A stretch of 64,000 nt of DNA from Halobacteriovorax sp. GB3 (lineage in GTDB: Bacteria > Bdellovibrionota > Bacteriovoracia > Bacteriovoracales > Bacteriovoracaceae). The notes beneath the pieces were generated by a model, which was not told where the DNA came from, made no database searches, and saw nothing but the letters and a program-made list of their open reading frames with translations. Positions within the stretch are counted from its first letter, which is position 1, and each line of letters begins with the position of its first letter. The position numbers were made by a program, and so were the translations under genes. The stretch spans positions 1,240,001 to 1,304,000 of the forward strand of contig NZ_JAQSLN010000003.1 of assembly GCF_028649655.1 (NCBI RefSeq), in the 5' to 3' direction. This document shows positions 34,416-43,736 of this stretch, piece by piece.

Positions 34416-35315
34416 TCACCTTATTTTATTTTTTATCCAATTATAAAGGGCCTGAAAAAATTTGTCTCTATTTAATTCATTAAAAAGGTCGTGTCCAAAA
34501 CTTGGCAACTCGAGAGAATCGAAGAGCCTCTTATCTCCGCCCTTGATAAAGAGTTTTGTCATGTCATGATCACAAAAATAGTCTCTCCATCCTATGACAA
34601 CAAAGGTCGGAACATCAATATAATATGAAATTTGTCTTAGTTTTTTAGATGTCGAATAGACTTCCTGCAACAAAGAATTTGAAATGAAGTGATTCACAAG
34701 AGGGTCACTATCGTAGGCCATGGCCTTGACTTCATCCTGAGTTAACTCTAGACCATGTATATGGTAAGGAACACGCACTTTCTTTGTCAGAGATCCAAAA
34801 ATAGATTCATCCATTTTCCCTAGATAACGAGGAAACTCCATTTTCAATCGAATACATGGATTAGTTAAAATGAGCCCCGTAATTCTCTTAGAAAAATCTT
34901 CTGAATAAAGAGAAACATTATTTAAAGCAACTAAACTCCCTACTCCATGTCCGAGAACAAATGTAGGAACTTCACTATTCACAATAGAACTCAAGTAATG
35001 TTGTAAATCTCGAGAATAGTCATTAAAACTTTCAACATAACTTCTTGCTCCACTACTCAGTCCATGACCTTTTAAATCAATCCAAGAAATGGCCAAATCA
35101 TCCAATTTCTTTTTTTCAAGAAATGAAACGATTTCTAAATAACGGCCGTGATGCTCACTAATATCATGAATGATAATGAGATGGGCCTTCGCTTCTTTAT
35201 CTGGAGAATAAGTTTTAAAATAGATTTTTTCTTTGGAACAATGAGAAGGGAAATTTCCTATATTAAATTTCCCTTTCATTTTTTTTTCTTTTATTTGAGC
35301 TTTATCATTAAACAT
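34416..35315 (-). CDS. Alpha/beta-hydrolase homologue lacking the nucleophilic serine
   Basis: 299 residues, similar to monoacylglycerol-lipase/lysophospholipase-type hydrolases (HLIIIHDISEHHGRY, DLKGHGLSSG). The nucleophile elbow, normally GHSMG, reads GHGVG, so Ser is Gly at residue 124 (codon GGA). The acid (Asp245 in GWRDYF) and the His (His275 in FGHDLF) are still there. It is thus probably not a classical serine hydrolase and may bind a ligand or act by other chemistry. No signal peptide. It overlaps the GYF-PilZ gene by eight bases; no Shine-Dalgarno is seen, which fits coupled translation. Confidence 0.8.
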   Translation of the reverse strand: MFNDKAQIKEKKMKGKFNIGNFPSHCSKEKIYFKTYSPDKEAKAHLIIIHDISEHHGRYLEIVSFLEKKKLDDLAISWIDLKGHGLSSGARSYVESFNDYSRDLQHYLSSIVNSEVPTFVLGHGVGSLVALNNVSLYSEDFSKRITGLILTNPCIRLKMEFPRYLGKMDESIFGSLTKKVRVPYHIHGLELTQDEVKAMAYDSDPLVNHFISNSLLQEVYSTSKKLRQISYYIDVPTFVVIGWRDYFCDHDMTKLFIKGGDKRLFDSLELPSFGHDLFNELNRDKFFQALYNWIKNKIR

Positions 35316-36093
35316 CGTATGTATATTGTTCGATCACAGTCTTGGCACCCGTATTCAATTCACTAAAACGAATTGAAAAACCTTGGCCACCATCGAGTAA
35401 TCTAACAATTCTTCCTTCAGCAGTAAATCGCACATCACTATTATCAGGATGTACATTAATTGAAACAGAATCACCTACTGCTGCGGGAAAATCAGAAACT
35501 AAGATCTGCATTCCACCAACAGAGATATCGCGACAAATACCTTCAAATACTTCTTCATTATCATGAAAGAGAAGTCTCGCCACAAATGGCCTTCTAACAT
35601 CAACTCTTCTCTCTGTCTCTTCAATAATTGGAGGAGCCGTTTGAAAAACTTTTTCAAAGATTGGTAGATCTGCTAGAAAAGTCCAGTTCTCCATCCCATG
35701 AACAAAGATAAAAGTCTTTTCATTGATTCTATTTTCGTCAAAAGCTCTTTTTAATTGTTTCATATTATAAGGGCCATACTCTGTCTCAGTCGCGCCACGA
35801 TCAATACCAATCTTGATCATAAAAACTCGATCACTTTCAGAGATTGAATCCCAATCAACACCTCGTTTAATTTCTCCAAAATCAATCGTAGGAATTTCCT
35901 CGATGGCATCATCTGTTTGTTCGAGAATGTGCTGTAACTCAGAGACATCTTTTAGATGAACCCAATTATCAAATCCTTTTTTCCAAACATAGCTATCTGG
36001 ACCGAGGACTTCATCAGTCACTAAATCCTTTAAGTCAGCTTCCCTAACTGGACCAACTCTTTCACTTCCCTGTACATAATACCAATTCACCAT
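35308..36093 (-). CDS. GYF_2 - GYF_2 - PilZ protein, c-di-GMP binding
   Basis: 261 residues, cytoplasmic. Two GYF_2-like domains (about 1-50: WYYVQGSERVGPV to FDNWVHL, and about 75-145: YGPYNMKQLKRAF to MENWTFL) are followed by a PilZ domain (about 160-255) with both c-di-GMP motifs, an Arg-rich RRPFVAR stretch and DISVGGMQ. PilZ proteins turn c-di-GMP level into a change of motility, secretion or envelope function; GYF domains usually bind proline-rich or membrane partners. AGGGGAG precedes the ATG. It is the first gene of the unit with the hydrolase-like protein and lipoprotein. Confidence 0.85.
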   Translation of the reverse strand: MVNWYYVQGSERVGPVREADLKDLVTDEVLGPDSYVWKKGFDNWVHLKDVSELQHILEQTDDAIEEIPTIDFGEIKRGVDWDSISESDRVFMIKIGIDRGATETEYGPYNMKQLKRAFDENRINEKTFIFVHGMENWTFLADLPIFEKVFQTAPPIIEETERRVDVRRPFVARLLFHDNEEVFEGICRDISVGGMQILVSDFPAAVGDSVSINVHPDNSDVRFTAEGRIVRLLDGGQGFSIRFSELNTGAKTVIEQYTYDV

Positions 36094-36267
36094 TGCGGTA
36101 CTCCCCTAAATAAAACGATCAACCCCTATTTTAAAGCTTTGAAAAGACTAACTTAACAGGGAAAAAAACGCCGCGAAGCAACACGTTTTTAAATAAAAAT
36201 GAAAAGCTCAAGTTTATTCAGAAAATTTCCGATAAGCCATTGAGCTCTAATATCCTAAGGATAATTT

Positions 36268-37857
36268 ATGAAAGTAAAATTTCTTCTTATACTCACGCTA
36301 ACTCTTCTTTTTTCTTGTGGAAAAGAACAGTTTTCAATCAATACCCTAACTGATCAGGGCACTGTTCCTGAAACCAATACAATTAACAACTACAAGTGTA
36401 CAAAATACACTCTCGTTCGCCCTGAAGTTGATTTGCTCTTTCTTTGGGACAACTCTTCAAGTCAATTTAATACAAAAGCTGAGATCAAAACAGCTCTGAA
36501 CAATGTCATTAATAATATTTCCAATCGCTTTGATTACAACGTGCTTATGGCACCTCTTATTGGAACTGGAAATAGCAATACCTACTTTTTTAGCTACTCA
36601 GGTCACACGCCGGGATCAGGTATAACAAAAATAGATAAAAGTAATGCTGCCAATGTGCTTGGAAATTTTCCAACAGGTGGAGCAACTGAAGAGGCAGGGG
36701 TTCAAAGAGCAGTTGATCTTTTACAGAATAACCAAACCAATGGTGTCTTTAGAGATGGCGCTTATACAATTGTCGTTGTCATGTCCAATGAAGATGACAA
36801 CTCATATAATCAAAGTAAAAACTTTGAAACACCACAGTTCAAGGACCCTTACATTAAGGCCAAGACTCAAGACCTTCTATGTTTAAGAGGAAATTACTCT
36901 CCAGATAGTACGAAATACAGTAGTAGTTTTTCGACGTTTGGATCAAACTGCACAGGGGCGAATCGACTGAATAGCCCTATGATGAGATTTATCTCTATCA
37001 CGGCACTTGGTTCTTCATCGAGTTGCCAAGCGACAGTTGGAAGCCACAATAAAGGTGTTGTTTATAAAACTGTTTCCAATAGTATTTATACAACAAGCTA
37101 CACAAATGATATTACAGCTCCGACAGATCAAAATTCGAGAGTCTTCTATTCAGGTGAAACCAACGATGCCTATGATATTTGTCGTGGAAATTACCAACAC
37201 ATCTTTGACGGTGTAAATAATGCGATTCAAGATACAGTACTGAAACATAAGTACCAATACTGGCCAGTTGCTGATTCTTCGACATCAATCGATAAGGCTA
37301 CAATTAACGTACAAACAAATACTGGAAAGCAATTCTATCCAATTGATGATGATCTAACGATCTCAACTGATTCAAGTGGAAAAGATACAGATCAATATGG
37401 AAACCCAGTCAATGGATTTCGCTACTTCAATACGAATCAAACGGTTAATACGAGATTCTACCCATCAGCAGGAGAATCATATACTGGAAAAGTCATTGAG
37501 CTCTATGGTGATGCAAAAGAAGTCGTATGGCCTGAATGCTTTATGGTATCAGCGAAGGCACCAAAAACTTACTACGGCTATATCTCAATGAACTCAAAGC
37601 CAGTTGAATCAACAATTAAAGTAACGATCAATGGTGTCTCGATTCCACAAAGCTCGACTAATGGATGGCAACTCGTAAAGACCAATGGAGAGGCCGCCTA
37701 TATTGAACATCAAAATATCAAAGTCAAAGGTGCAAGTGATAATAGCGAAGCTATTCCGGGAATCTTTGAAACAGGCTACTTTGTTAAGCTCTATGGAAGT
37801 GCTATTTATACAGATGGTGCGACGAAATCAGTTAATTATGAGCCCGCTGGGCAATAG
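36268..37857 (+). CDS. VWA-domain lipoprotein
   Basis: 529 residues. Lipoprotein signal peptide ending LLFSC-G. A von Willebrand A-type domain (about 50-330): DLLFLWDNSSSQ supplies the DxSxS metal-site motif, PTGGATEEAGVQRAV the middle loop and VVVMSNEDDNSY the third. An extra C-terminal part of about 200 residues looks beta-rich. Such lipoproteins bind proteins or surfaces through a metal ion and are frequent in Bdellovibrio relatives; the partner is unknown. AAGGA precedes the ATG. It is transcribed alone, ending at a hairpin shared with the convergent gene. Confidence 0.85.
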   Translation: MKVKFLLILTLTLLFSCGKEQFSINTLTDQGTVPETNTINNYKCTKYTLVRPEVDLLFLWDNSSSQFNTKAEIKTALNNVINNISNRFDYNVLMAPLIGTGNSNTYFFSYSGHTPGSGITKIDKSNAANVLGNFPTGGATEEAGVQRAVDLLQNNQTNGVFRDGAYTIVVVMSNEDDNSYNQSKNFETPQFKDPYIKAKTQDLLCLRGNYSPDSTKYSSSFSTFGSNCTGANRLNSPMMRFISITALGSSSSCQATVGSHNKGVVYKTVSNSIYTTSYTNDITAPTDQNSRVFYSGETNDAYDICRGNYQHIFDGVNNAIQDTVLKHKYQYWPVADSSTSIDKATINVQTNTGKQFYPIDDDLTISTDSSGKDTDQYGNPVNGFRYFNTNQTVNTRFYPSAGESYTGKVIELYGDAKEVVWPECFMVSAKAPKTYYGYISMNSKPVESTIKVTINGVSIPQSSTNGWQLVKTNGEAAYIEHQNIKVKGASDNSEAIPGIFETGYFVKLYGSAIYTDGATKSVNYEPAGQ

Positions 37858-37864
37858 AATATAA

Positions 37865-37891
37865 GAGCGAAGTACACCTAGTACTTCGCTC
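37865..37891. terminator. Perfect hairpin between two convergent genes
   Basis: GAGCGAAGTAC, loop ACCTA, GTACTTCGCTC: an 11-bp perfect stem. The loop and one arm contain the stop codon and last codons of the minus-strand gene. No T run follows on either side, as with the hairpin at 31793. Confidence 0.6.
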
Positions 37892-39029
37892 CATTTGTCT
37901 TAGATAAGTTTACTTGATCAACCATTCTTTGCAGTTTAATCGCCGGATATAATTTTTTAATTAACCCGTAATTGATAACGGCAACCTTCTTATTGAGATC
38001 CCCGACAATAACATCATCAGAGAGCTTGGCCAATACGGCATCTTGAAGATCTCCTTCATTAAGGGCAATCCCCTGCTCTTCACCAATACGAATAATTTCA
38101 CCCATATCACAGAGAACTTCTCCATCACGTAGCTCTCTTCCTGGATAAGCAAGAAGAGGTTTACCGGCCGAGTCTTTCGTTGGCCCTGGAGGATTTTTCG
38201 TATAGTAATCAATAAAGACGCTAAAGAGCTGAAGACAGCGATCTCCAATAACAATTTTTTTAGCATCTTCTTTTAATCTTTCACTGTTAATAAAACTTAG
38301 CATCCCCTTTAAAGTCTCAGGACTTTTCAGCTGGATGTGTTTTGGTTGCCCTTCATCGTCAGCAACGATATCAAGGAAGCTTCCTTTTTGCATAATTTGA
38401 AAAAATTCTTCAAACTTAATTTCCTGAATATTGAAAATATCAAAAGTATAAAATTTCAGACGATTCAGGTGAACTTCCCACATTCCACTCTCTTTCTTTT
38501 CACCATGTGATTTAAAAGTGAGATAGAAAACAGTAAGAAGACGAGTGATATCCTGATTATTAAAAAATTTGTAATCAGCAACTTTTCCACTACCAGCAAA
38601 GCCTACAGAGTTACTTTCAAGCTCTTTTACGCGATCATTTGTCTTTCTTAAACGATCAGCAAGAGTTGTAATAATCGTTCTAAACCATGGGTTTAGATTT
38701 TGAATTGTTTTATGAAAAGCATTAAAAGAAATCTCGATAACTTCAGTCGTGACAATGGCCTGAGCAGAACATGATCTTCTTCTCGACTTTTCATCGAAGT
38801 AGGCCATCTCCCCTAAAACTTCACCTGCACGCAAGATAGCAAGTTCAACAAACCCTCTTCCCTTTGGAAGAAAGAGCCTTAATTGACCTTTTTGAATAAT
38901 GAAAAGAGATTCAGCGGGATCGTTTTGCTTGAAAAGAGTTTCACCTGGTTTTAAAACTCTAATCCCTGATTTTTTTGAAGCGGCAGCTTTTTTCTTTGCT
39001 GCAGTTTTTTTAACCGGCGTCCCTGCCAT
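37878..39029 (-). CDS. Cyclic-nucleotide-binding-domain protein
   Basis: 383 residues, cytoplasmic. The N-terminus is Lys/Ala rich (KKTAAKKKAAASKK), possibly nucleic-acid binding. A cNMP-binding (Crp-type) domain follows (about 22-140: LKPGETLFKQNDPAESLFIIQKG, split here as LKPGETLFKQ and FIIQKG, then GEVLGEMAYFDEKSRRRSCSA, the phosphate-binding cassette). No helix-turn-helix is seen directly after it; the C-terminal 220 residues form an unrecognised helical domain. It may report cAMP or c-di-GMP to another protein. AAGGG precedes the ATG. A hairpin separates it from the thiolase gene upstream. Confidence 0.75.
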   Translation of the reverse strand: MAGTPVKKTAAKKKAAASKKSGIRVLKPGETLFKQNDPAESLFIIQKGQLRLFLPKGRGFVELAILRAGEVLGEMAYFDEKSRRRSCSAQAIVTTEVIEISFNAFHKTIQNLNPWFRTIITTLADRLRKTNDRVKELESNSVGFAGSGKVADYKFFNNQDITRLLTVFYLTFKSHGEKKESGMWEVHLNRLKFYTFDIFNIQEIKFEEFFQIMQKGSFLDIVADDEGQPKHIQLKSPETLKGMLSFINSERLKEDAKKIVIGDRCLQLFSVFIDYYTKNPPGPTKDSAGKPLLAYPGRELRDGEVLCDMGEIIRIGEEQGIALNEGDLQDAVLAKLSDDVIVGDLNKKVAVINYGLIKKLYPAIKLQRMVDQVNLSKTNGAKY

Positions 39030-39051
39030 AATTAACCCTTAGTCTGAGAGT

Positions 39052-39078
39052 TGAGAGAGAGCATCCTACTCTCTCTCA
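39052..39078 (-). terminator. Stem-loop after the thiolase gene
   Basis: TGAGAGAGAG, a seven-base loop, CTCTCTCTCA; a 10-bp stem eight bases beyond the thiolase stop on the minus strand. No T run follows, so termination may be partial. Confidence 0.5.
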
Positions 39079-39085
39079 TATTAAA

Positions 39086-40249
39086 TTAAAGTCTTTCTAC
39101 AATTAAACTAAGTGCTTCACCACCACCAATACAGATTGAGGCCATTCCGTATTTTGCAGATTTTCTTTCCATCGCATTCATAAGTGTAACGACAATACGA
39201 GTTCCAGAACATCCAATTGGGTGACCTAGAGAAACACCACCACCAAAAACGTTTACCTTAGCATGATCGATATTTAATTCTTTCATTGCTGCCATTGTAA
39301 CCGTTGCAAAAGCTTCGTTAACTTCGAAAAGGTCAATATCTTCTAGTTTTAATCCAGCTTTATCTAATGACTTTTTCATTGCTTCTACAGGAGCTGTTGT
39401 AAACCAAGTCGGGTTTTGAGCATGTGAAGCATAAGAGACGATTTTAAACTTAGCTTGGTCTTTATATTCTTCACCAGCTAGAACAACTGCCGCTGCTCCA
39501 TCATTAATAGTCGAAGCATTTGCCGCTGTAATCGTTCCATCTTTTTCAAATGCTGGACGAAGAGCTGGAATCTTATCAAATTTAGCTTTGAATGGACCCT
39601 CATCTTCCTCAACAACAGTCTCGCCTTTGCGCCCTTTGATTATAACAGGTTCAATTTCGTCCTTAAATACACCTTCTTTAATGGCATTTTGTGCCCTTTT
39701 AAACGATTCAATTGAGAAATTATCTTGGTCTTCTCTAGTGAATTCGAATTTACGAACACACTCTTCCGCACAATTTCCCATAGGACGATCTGAGTAAACA
39801 TCCCATAGTCCATCCCATTGCATAGCATCTTTCATTTCAGCTGCACCAAACTTAGAAACTCCCGTACGAGAATTCATAATAAGGTGTGGAGCTAGTGACA
39901 TATTCTCCATTCCACCGGCCACAACAACTTGATTGTCACCTGCAAGAATTGACTGTGCACCCATAATGATTGTCTTTAGACCTGAACCACAAACTTTATT
40001 AACTGTTGTAGCAGGTGTTGACTCAGGTAGCTCAGCAAAGAGAGTCGCTTGACGCGCCGGAGCCTGCCCTACACCAGCAGTAACAACGTTCCCCATGAAG
40101 ACTTCATCTACTTTAGAACCATCAACATTGGCCTTCTTTAGGGCCCCTTGAATTGCCGTGGCCCCGAGCTTTGGAGCTGGCACGCTTGAAAGCGCTCCTA
40201 AAAAACTTCCACTTGGTGTACGTGCACCAGATAAAATATAAACACTCAT
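39086..40249 (-). CDS. Acetyl-CoA acetyltransferase (thiolase)
   Basis: 387 residues. Condenses two acetyl-CoA to acetoacetyl-CoA, or splits 3-ketoacyl-CoA in beta-oxidation. Catalytic Cys in NKVCGSGLK (about residue 89), His in GHPIGCSGTR, and second Cys in SICIGGGEAL, where most thiolases read CIGGGMG. The ATG at 40249 is chosen since AAGGA lies eight bases before it and MSVYILSGARTPSG is the family's usual beginning. The acyl-CoA dehydrogenase, enoyl-CoA hydratase and 3-hydroxyacyl-CoA dehydrogenase genes of this window could supply its substrate. Confidence 0.93.
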   Translation of the reverse strand: MSVYILSGARTPSGSFLGALSSVPAPKLGATAIQGALKKANVDGSKVDEVFMGNVVTAGVGQAPARQATLFAELPESTPATTVNKVCGSGLKTIIMGAQSILAGDNQVVVAGGMENMSLAPHLIMNSRTGVSKFGAAEMKDAMQWDGLWDVYSDRPMGNCAEECVRKFEFTREDQDNFSIESFKRAQNAIKEGVFKDEIEPVIIKGRKGETVVEEDEGPFKAKFDKIPALRPAFEKDGTITAANASTINDGAAAVVLAGEEYKDQAKFKIVSYASHAQNPTWFTTAPVEAMKKSLDKAGLKLEDIDLFEVNEAFATVTMAAMKELNIDHAKVNVFGGGVSLGHPIGCSGTRIVVTLMNAMERKSAKYGMASICIGGGEALSLIVERL

Positions 40250-40456
40250 AATTCCCGTCCTTTTTACTCTGATAATTATTCGCTCCATTAAAGCATAAAC
40301 GATAAATAACGTTAAGACTCTAAGCAGCGATACTATCTCATTTCAACGACTTGGCCCATTAAACTTTTCTTGTTCATGCCCCGATAAGGAGTATTGTGAC
40401 GAATCCTTGTTATTAGATATGCTGCCGCAAAAAATGAAATGAAATTAAGGTCAATG

Positions 40457-41257
40457 ATGAAAACCAACATGATTCTCATCCTCTTTTTTCTGATCACGAC
40501 AAGTGTCCAGGCAAACTACTTTCTATTAAAGAAAGGATTTCTAATCACAGAAAGAGGAACTGTCGTTCCTGCAATATCAAAAATGGAAAAGAAATATAGT
40601 CCAAAGTTTTTTCCAAGAGACTATGAATTGTACTTTGAGAGTGAAAAAAGCTATCTCAATTTTCTAAAAGAAGCTTCTATTGTTAGAGAAAAAAGAGGAA
40701 TTAATTGTCACGAATACATACTCTATAAAGGCGAGATTGTTGTTCACAAACGTTTCAATAGAATGGAACAATGCTTTGAAAAAGAATATGAAAACTACAG
40801 TTGTAATCTCATAGAAGAAAAAAATGAAATAAATGCTAGCTATACGATTTCCTATGAAACAAATCTCATAAGAAATTGCCTCATGCACCTGACTTATCAA
40901 GGTGAAAGAATCAATAATCAGACAGAAATGAAAGATTGCAAAGAAGTGAAAATTTCATTTCGAGACCTCAACTATCCAGACAGAAGAGATAATTCATCGA
41001 TTCAAGATCTCTACTACGTAACGGATAAAGGACTTGTCGCGAAAATTCATAAGCAACCCTTTCTTGAGGACTATTATAAAAGAGATGGTAAATTTTATTT
41101 TGAAACGAAGAAGGCCTACAACCAATTTAGCAGTGACACAAAAGTTTTTTACAAAAGAGAGCAAAAGCTCATTGGCTTTGAATGTATAGAGATCACGAGT
41201 ATAAATGGCTTTGAGAAGAGGCGTTCCGTTAAAAATACTCTTTGTATCAATTTATAA
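40457..41257 (+). CDS. Secreted protein with an internal duplication
   Basis: 266 residues. Signal peptide MKTNMILILFFLITTSVQA; the ATG at 40457 has AAGG six bases upstream (earlier ATGs at 40439 and 40454 are in frame). Two regions resemble one another: RDYELYFESEKSYLNF (residues about 55-71) and RDGKFYFETKKAYNQF (about 213-229), each followed by a charged stretch and a Cys (INCHEY, FECIEI). So the protein probably arose from two copies of one module. Six further Cys suggest disulfides. No family recognised. It is convergent with the paralogue array, six bases away. Confidence 0.65.
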   Translation: MKTNMILILFFLITTSVQANYFLLKKGFLITERGTVVPAISKMEKKYSPKFFPRDYELYFESEKSYLNFLKEASIVREKRGINCHEYILYKGEIVVHKRFNRMEQCFEKEYENYSCNLIEEKNEINASYTISYETNLIRNCLMHLTYQGERINNQTEMKDCKEVKISFRDLNYPDRRDNSSIQDLYYVTDKGLVAKIHKQPFLEDYYKRDGKFYFETKKAYNQFSSDTKVFYKREQKLIGFECIEITSINGFEKRRSVKNTLCINL

Positions 41258-41263
41258 AAAAAC

Positions 41264-42520
41264 TTAGAACCAAGAGAAGTTCTTCATCAAACTTCTAATT
41301 TTCTTTCTCATTGGAATTAAAATATGTTTTTTGTATCCACTATATTGTCGAGAATAAATTTTTGAAACCCGATACTGATCATATTCGCTCCACCAACGTA
41401 TTTCACCGCAATTTAATTCAACATTCTCCGAGATATTCTTAATCATGTTCCCAACATCTAACCCATAAAAAACCGATTCTAAATGAGATAAGATAACTCG
41501 ACTTAATTCAGGCTTTAATCCAAGTTGACGGCAAGAAGACCTTGCAGCGATCATATTCATAAGAGAAAGAACACTTCCTCTAACTTCTTCACTTTTAATG
41601 CGTTCTTTAAGATGAGGAACCGTTTCAAAGACTTGATTTCTCTTTTCTTTGGAAGCAACACTTGAAGAATAAATAACAATCGCATCTAAAAAGGATGACT
41701 CTGATTTAAAAGAGAAACTTCCATCCACTTCTGCGTCACGATAGAGATTCGTAAAGATCTCGATAATGACTTGACTGAAAAAAGGATGAAAATTCTCAAT
41801 CATACTCGCACCATAAGTATAGCGAATCCCACCAGAAGAGAGAAAATCGAGAACAGTTTGCTTATAAGTATTGATAAGATGATCGATCTTCTCTCGCCCC
41901 TCTTTTTTCGTATGAAGCTTTGAAGATAGTAAGTAAGCATTTTTTAAATCATCATAGTTGTTATGCTTATCTGATAAAGAAAGAACTCTATCCCACACCT
42001 CTTTAGCAAGGTTATTTAAATCTAAAAGAGAATCCCAATCATTGCTCTCTAATAGAAACTCATAGGACAGGTGAATACTCTCTCTAGTTGGAAACCCATA
42101 ATTAAGTCTAATTGTCCTTGGCATATTTTGAATCGGTTTAACCCCGAGGGCCAAGTCGGGATAACTTCCAAACTCATCAACCAAAAGCTCTTTACCTAGA
42201 TGATAAAAGACAAGTTTCTCACTCAAATCAAGACGAGATTTTCCATAGTCCTGATCCTTAGAAGAAACGCCATAACGAGAATCATAGAGATAACTTTTTC
42301 TAAACTTTGGCGGGAATCCCCTCTCACACATGATCTTCTCGAGACTATTACTTTTAAAAAAATGCTCTAACTTAAAATCTCCGACCTGCTGATATTGTCC
42401 ATCACAACTATCGTTTTGATAGATACTAACTTTCTCAAACCCATAAACAGAGAATGAGAAAAAGGCCTGAAGCGCGCAGAGAAGAGAGAGATAGAATAGT
42501 ACTTTTATCTTTAAGTTCAA
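41264..42520 (-). CDS. Paralogue array member E, secreted protein of an unrecognised family
   Basis: Last gene of the five-gene array. 418 residues if the TTG at 42520 is used; it follows AGGG by seven bases, lies just after the stop of member D, and starts a signal peptide (NLKIKVLFYLSLLCALQAFF). The longer open frame to 42664 overlaps member D heavily. Shared family plan: first Cys, then SLE...CER.FP, YGV.S..Q.Y, LSYEFLLESNDWDSLLDLN, KLHTKKEGREKIDHLI, a core DFLSSGGIRYTYGAS...FHPFF.QVIIEIF, then C-RQLGLKPELSR and LNCGE. Four Cys are conserved. Mostly helical. No known catalytic motif. Confidence 0.75.
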   Translation of the reverse strand: MNLKIKVLFYLSLLCALQAFFSFSVYGFEKVSIYQNDSCDGQYQQVGDFKLEHFFKSNSLEKIMCERGFPPKFRKSYLYDSRYGVSSKDQDYGKSRLDLSEKLVFYHLGKELLVDEFGSYPDLALGVKPIQNMPRTIRLNYGFPTRESIHLSYEFLLESNDWDSLLDLNNLAKEVWDRVLSLSDKHNNYDDLKNAYLLSSKLHTKKEGREKIDHLINTYKQTVLDFLSSGGIRYTYGASMIENFHPFFSQVIIEIFTNLYRDAEVDGSFSFKSESSFLDAIVIYSSSVASKEKRNQVFETVPHLKERIKSEEVRGSVLSLMNMIAARSSCRQLGLKPELSRVILSHLESVFYGLDVGNMIKNISENVELNCGEIRWWSEYDQYRVSKIYSRQYSGYKKHILIPMRKKIRSLMKNFSWF

Positions 42521-42521
42521 A

Positions 42522-43736
42522 TCAATACCCTGCCCAATCAGTCTTTTTAAATAGTTTAACCGCCTTTTTTCTAAAAGGGATGAGAATATCTTTTTCAAAA
42601 TATTTATAAGCAGCATTATAAAGAATCGAATGAACCTTTCTGCCCATAAGCTCTGTCTTTCCACAATTGAGACTTAGATTCCCTTGTGTATTTTTGAAGA
42701 TATTCGAAATTTCAGTACTGTATAAATAGTTATTCATACTAGAAATGATTGAACGACTTAATTCGGGCTTTAATCCTAACTGAAAGCAATTCTTATTCGC
42801 TACCGCCATATTAATCAATGAGAGTATACCTGCTTGATACTCAAAGTGTTGATAGGCATTAGATGATATTTGAAAAATTTCTCTTACCTTCTTATCGTAT
42901 TTTTCATTAACAAAAAGCGAGGCATAAAGAATTTTCGAATAGCTATAAAGATCAGCATCCTTTATTCGTCTCTTATCAATAAGGGAGCTGATGAATGATT
43001 CAGAGTAAAATTCAATGATCGTCTGCATAAAGAAAGGGTGAAACTCACTAATAAGTGAAGCACCATATGTATAGCGAACTCCACTCGAGCTTAAAAAGTC
43101 CAATACACTTTTTTGGTAGTTAAAAATAAGTTCGTCAATTTCTTTTCTTCCACTTCTTTTTGAATGCAACTTTTTGTCGAAAATATAGGCATTCTTTAAT
43201 GAATCATAATCATGATGTAAATCAGACATCGAAAGAACGGTTTTCCAAACATTAGCAGCTTGTCTATTTAATTCATAAATACCGTCCCAATCATTACTTT
43301 CTAACAAAAAGTCATAGGACAAGTTAATATCTTTATAATAATCAAATCCATATTGTTGCCCTAAAAAATCTTCTGAAAATACAGGATAATGTCCATCTTT
43401 TGAAATATGAACGTTAACACGCTTAGAAAGGTTTACATGTGAAAGAGAAAAAGACTCAGAATTTCTTATAACTGGTGCGTCATAATTTTGAACATTAGAA
43501 GGCACTCCATACTTATTTGATTGTATCGACTTTCTATTTTTATGATCCGGAAACATTCTTTCACATAAACGGTATTCAAGACTATTTTCATCTATCGGAT
43601 TTACGATCTCTACGGTAGTGGCCAGAGATACTTTAATTCCAGGGCAGTATCCTTGCTCATTAACTTCAAAGTTAATTGCAAACGCCTTCACAGAAGACAA
43701 AAATAATAAAGAGAGTGCAAAATTTATCTTACCCAT
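42522..43736 (-). CDS. Paralogue array member D, secreted protein of an unrecognised family
   Basis: 404 residues, signal peptide MGKINFALSLLFLSSVKAFA. Start follows GGGAGA and overlaps member C by 13 bases. It has the full family plan: GYCPG, SLEYRLCERMFP, KYGVPSNVQNYD, SKDGHYP, LSYDFLLESNDWDGIYELN, KKLHSKRSGRKEIDELI, DFLSSSGVRYTYGASLI, FHPFFMQTIIEFY, NCFQLGLKPELSRS and LNCGK. The block from NDWD to HPFF is the best conserved and probably the functional core. The Lys/Arg-rich KLHSKR segment followed by an aromatic core could bind a polyanion or glycan; this is a guess. Confidence 0.8.
   Translation of the reverse strand: MGKINFALSLLFLSSVKAFAINFEVNEQGYCPGIKVSLATTVEIVNPIDENSLEYRLCERMFPDHKNRKSIQSNKYGVPSNVQNYDAPVIRNSESFSLSHVNLSKRVNVHISKDGHYPVFSEDFLGQQYGFDYYKDINLSYDFLLESNDWDGIYELNRQAANVWKTVLSMSDLHHDYDSLKNAYIFDKKLHSKRSGRKEIDELIFNYQKSVLDFLSSSGVRYTYGASLISEFHPFFMQTIIEFYSESFISSLIDKRRIKDADLYSYSKILYASLFVNEKYDKKVREIFQISSNAYQHFEYQAGILSLINMAVANKNCFQLGLKPELSRSIISSMNNYLYSTEISNIFKNTQGNLSLNCGKTELMGRKVHSILYNAAYKYFEKDILIPFRKKAVKLFKKTDWAGY

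Noticed and set aside
42521-42664. 48-codon upstream extension of member E
   Set aside because: It lies entirely within member D coding sequence and would bury the signal peptide; TTG at 42520 with AGGG fits better.
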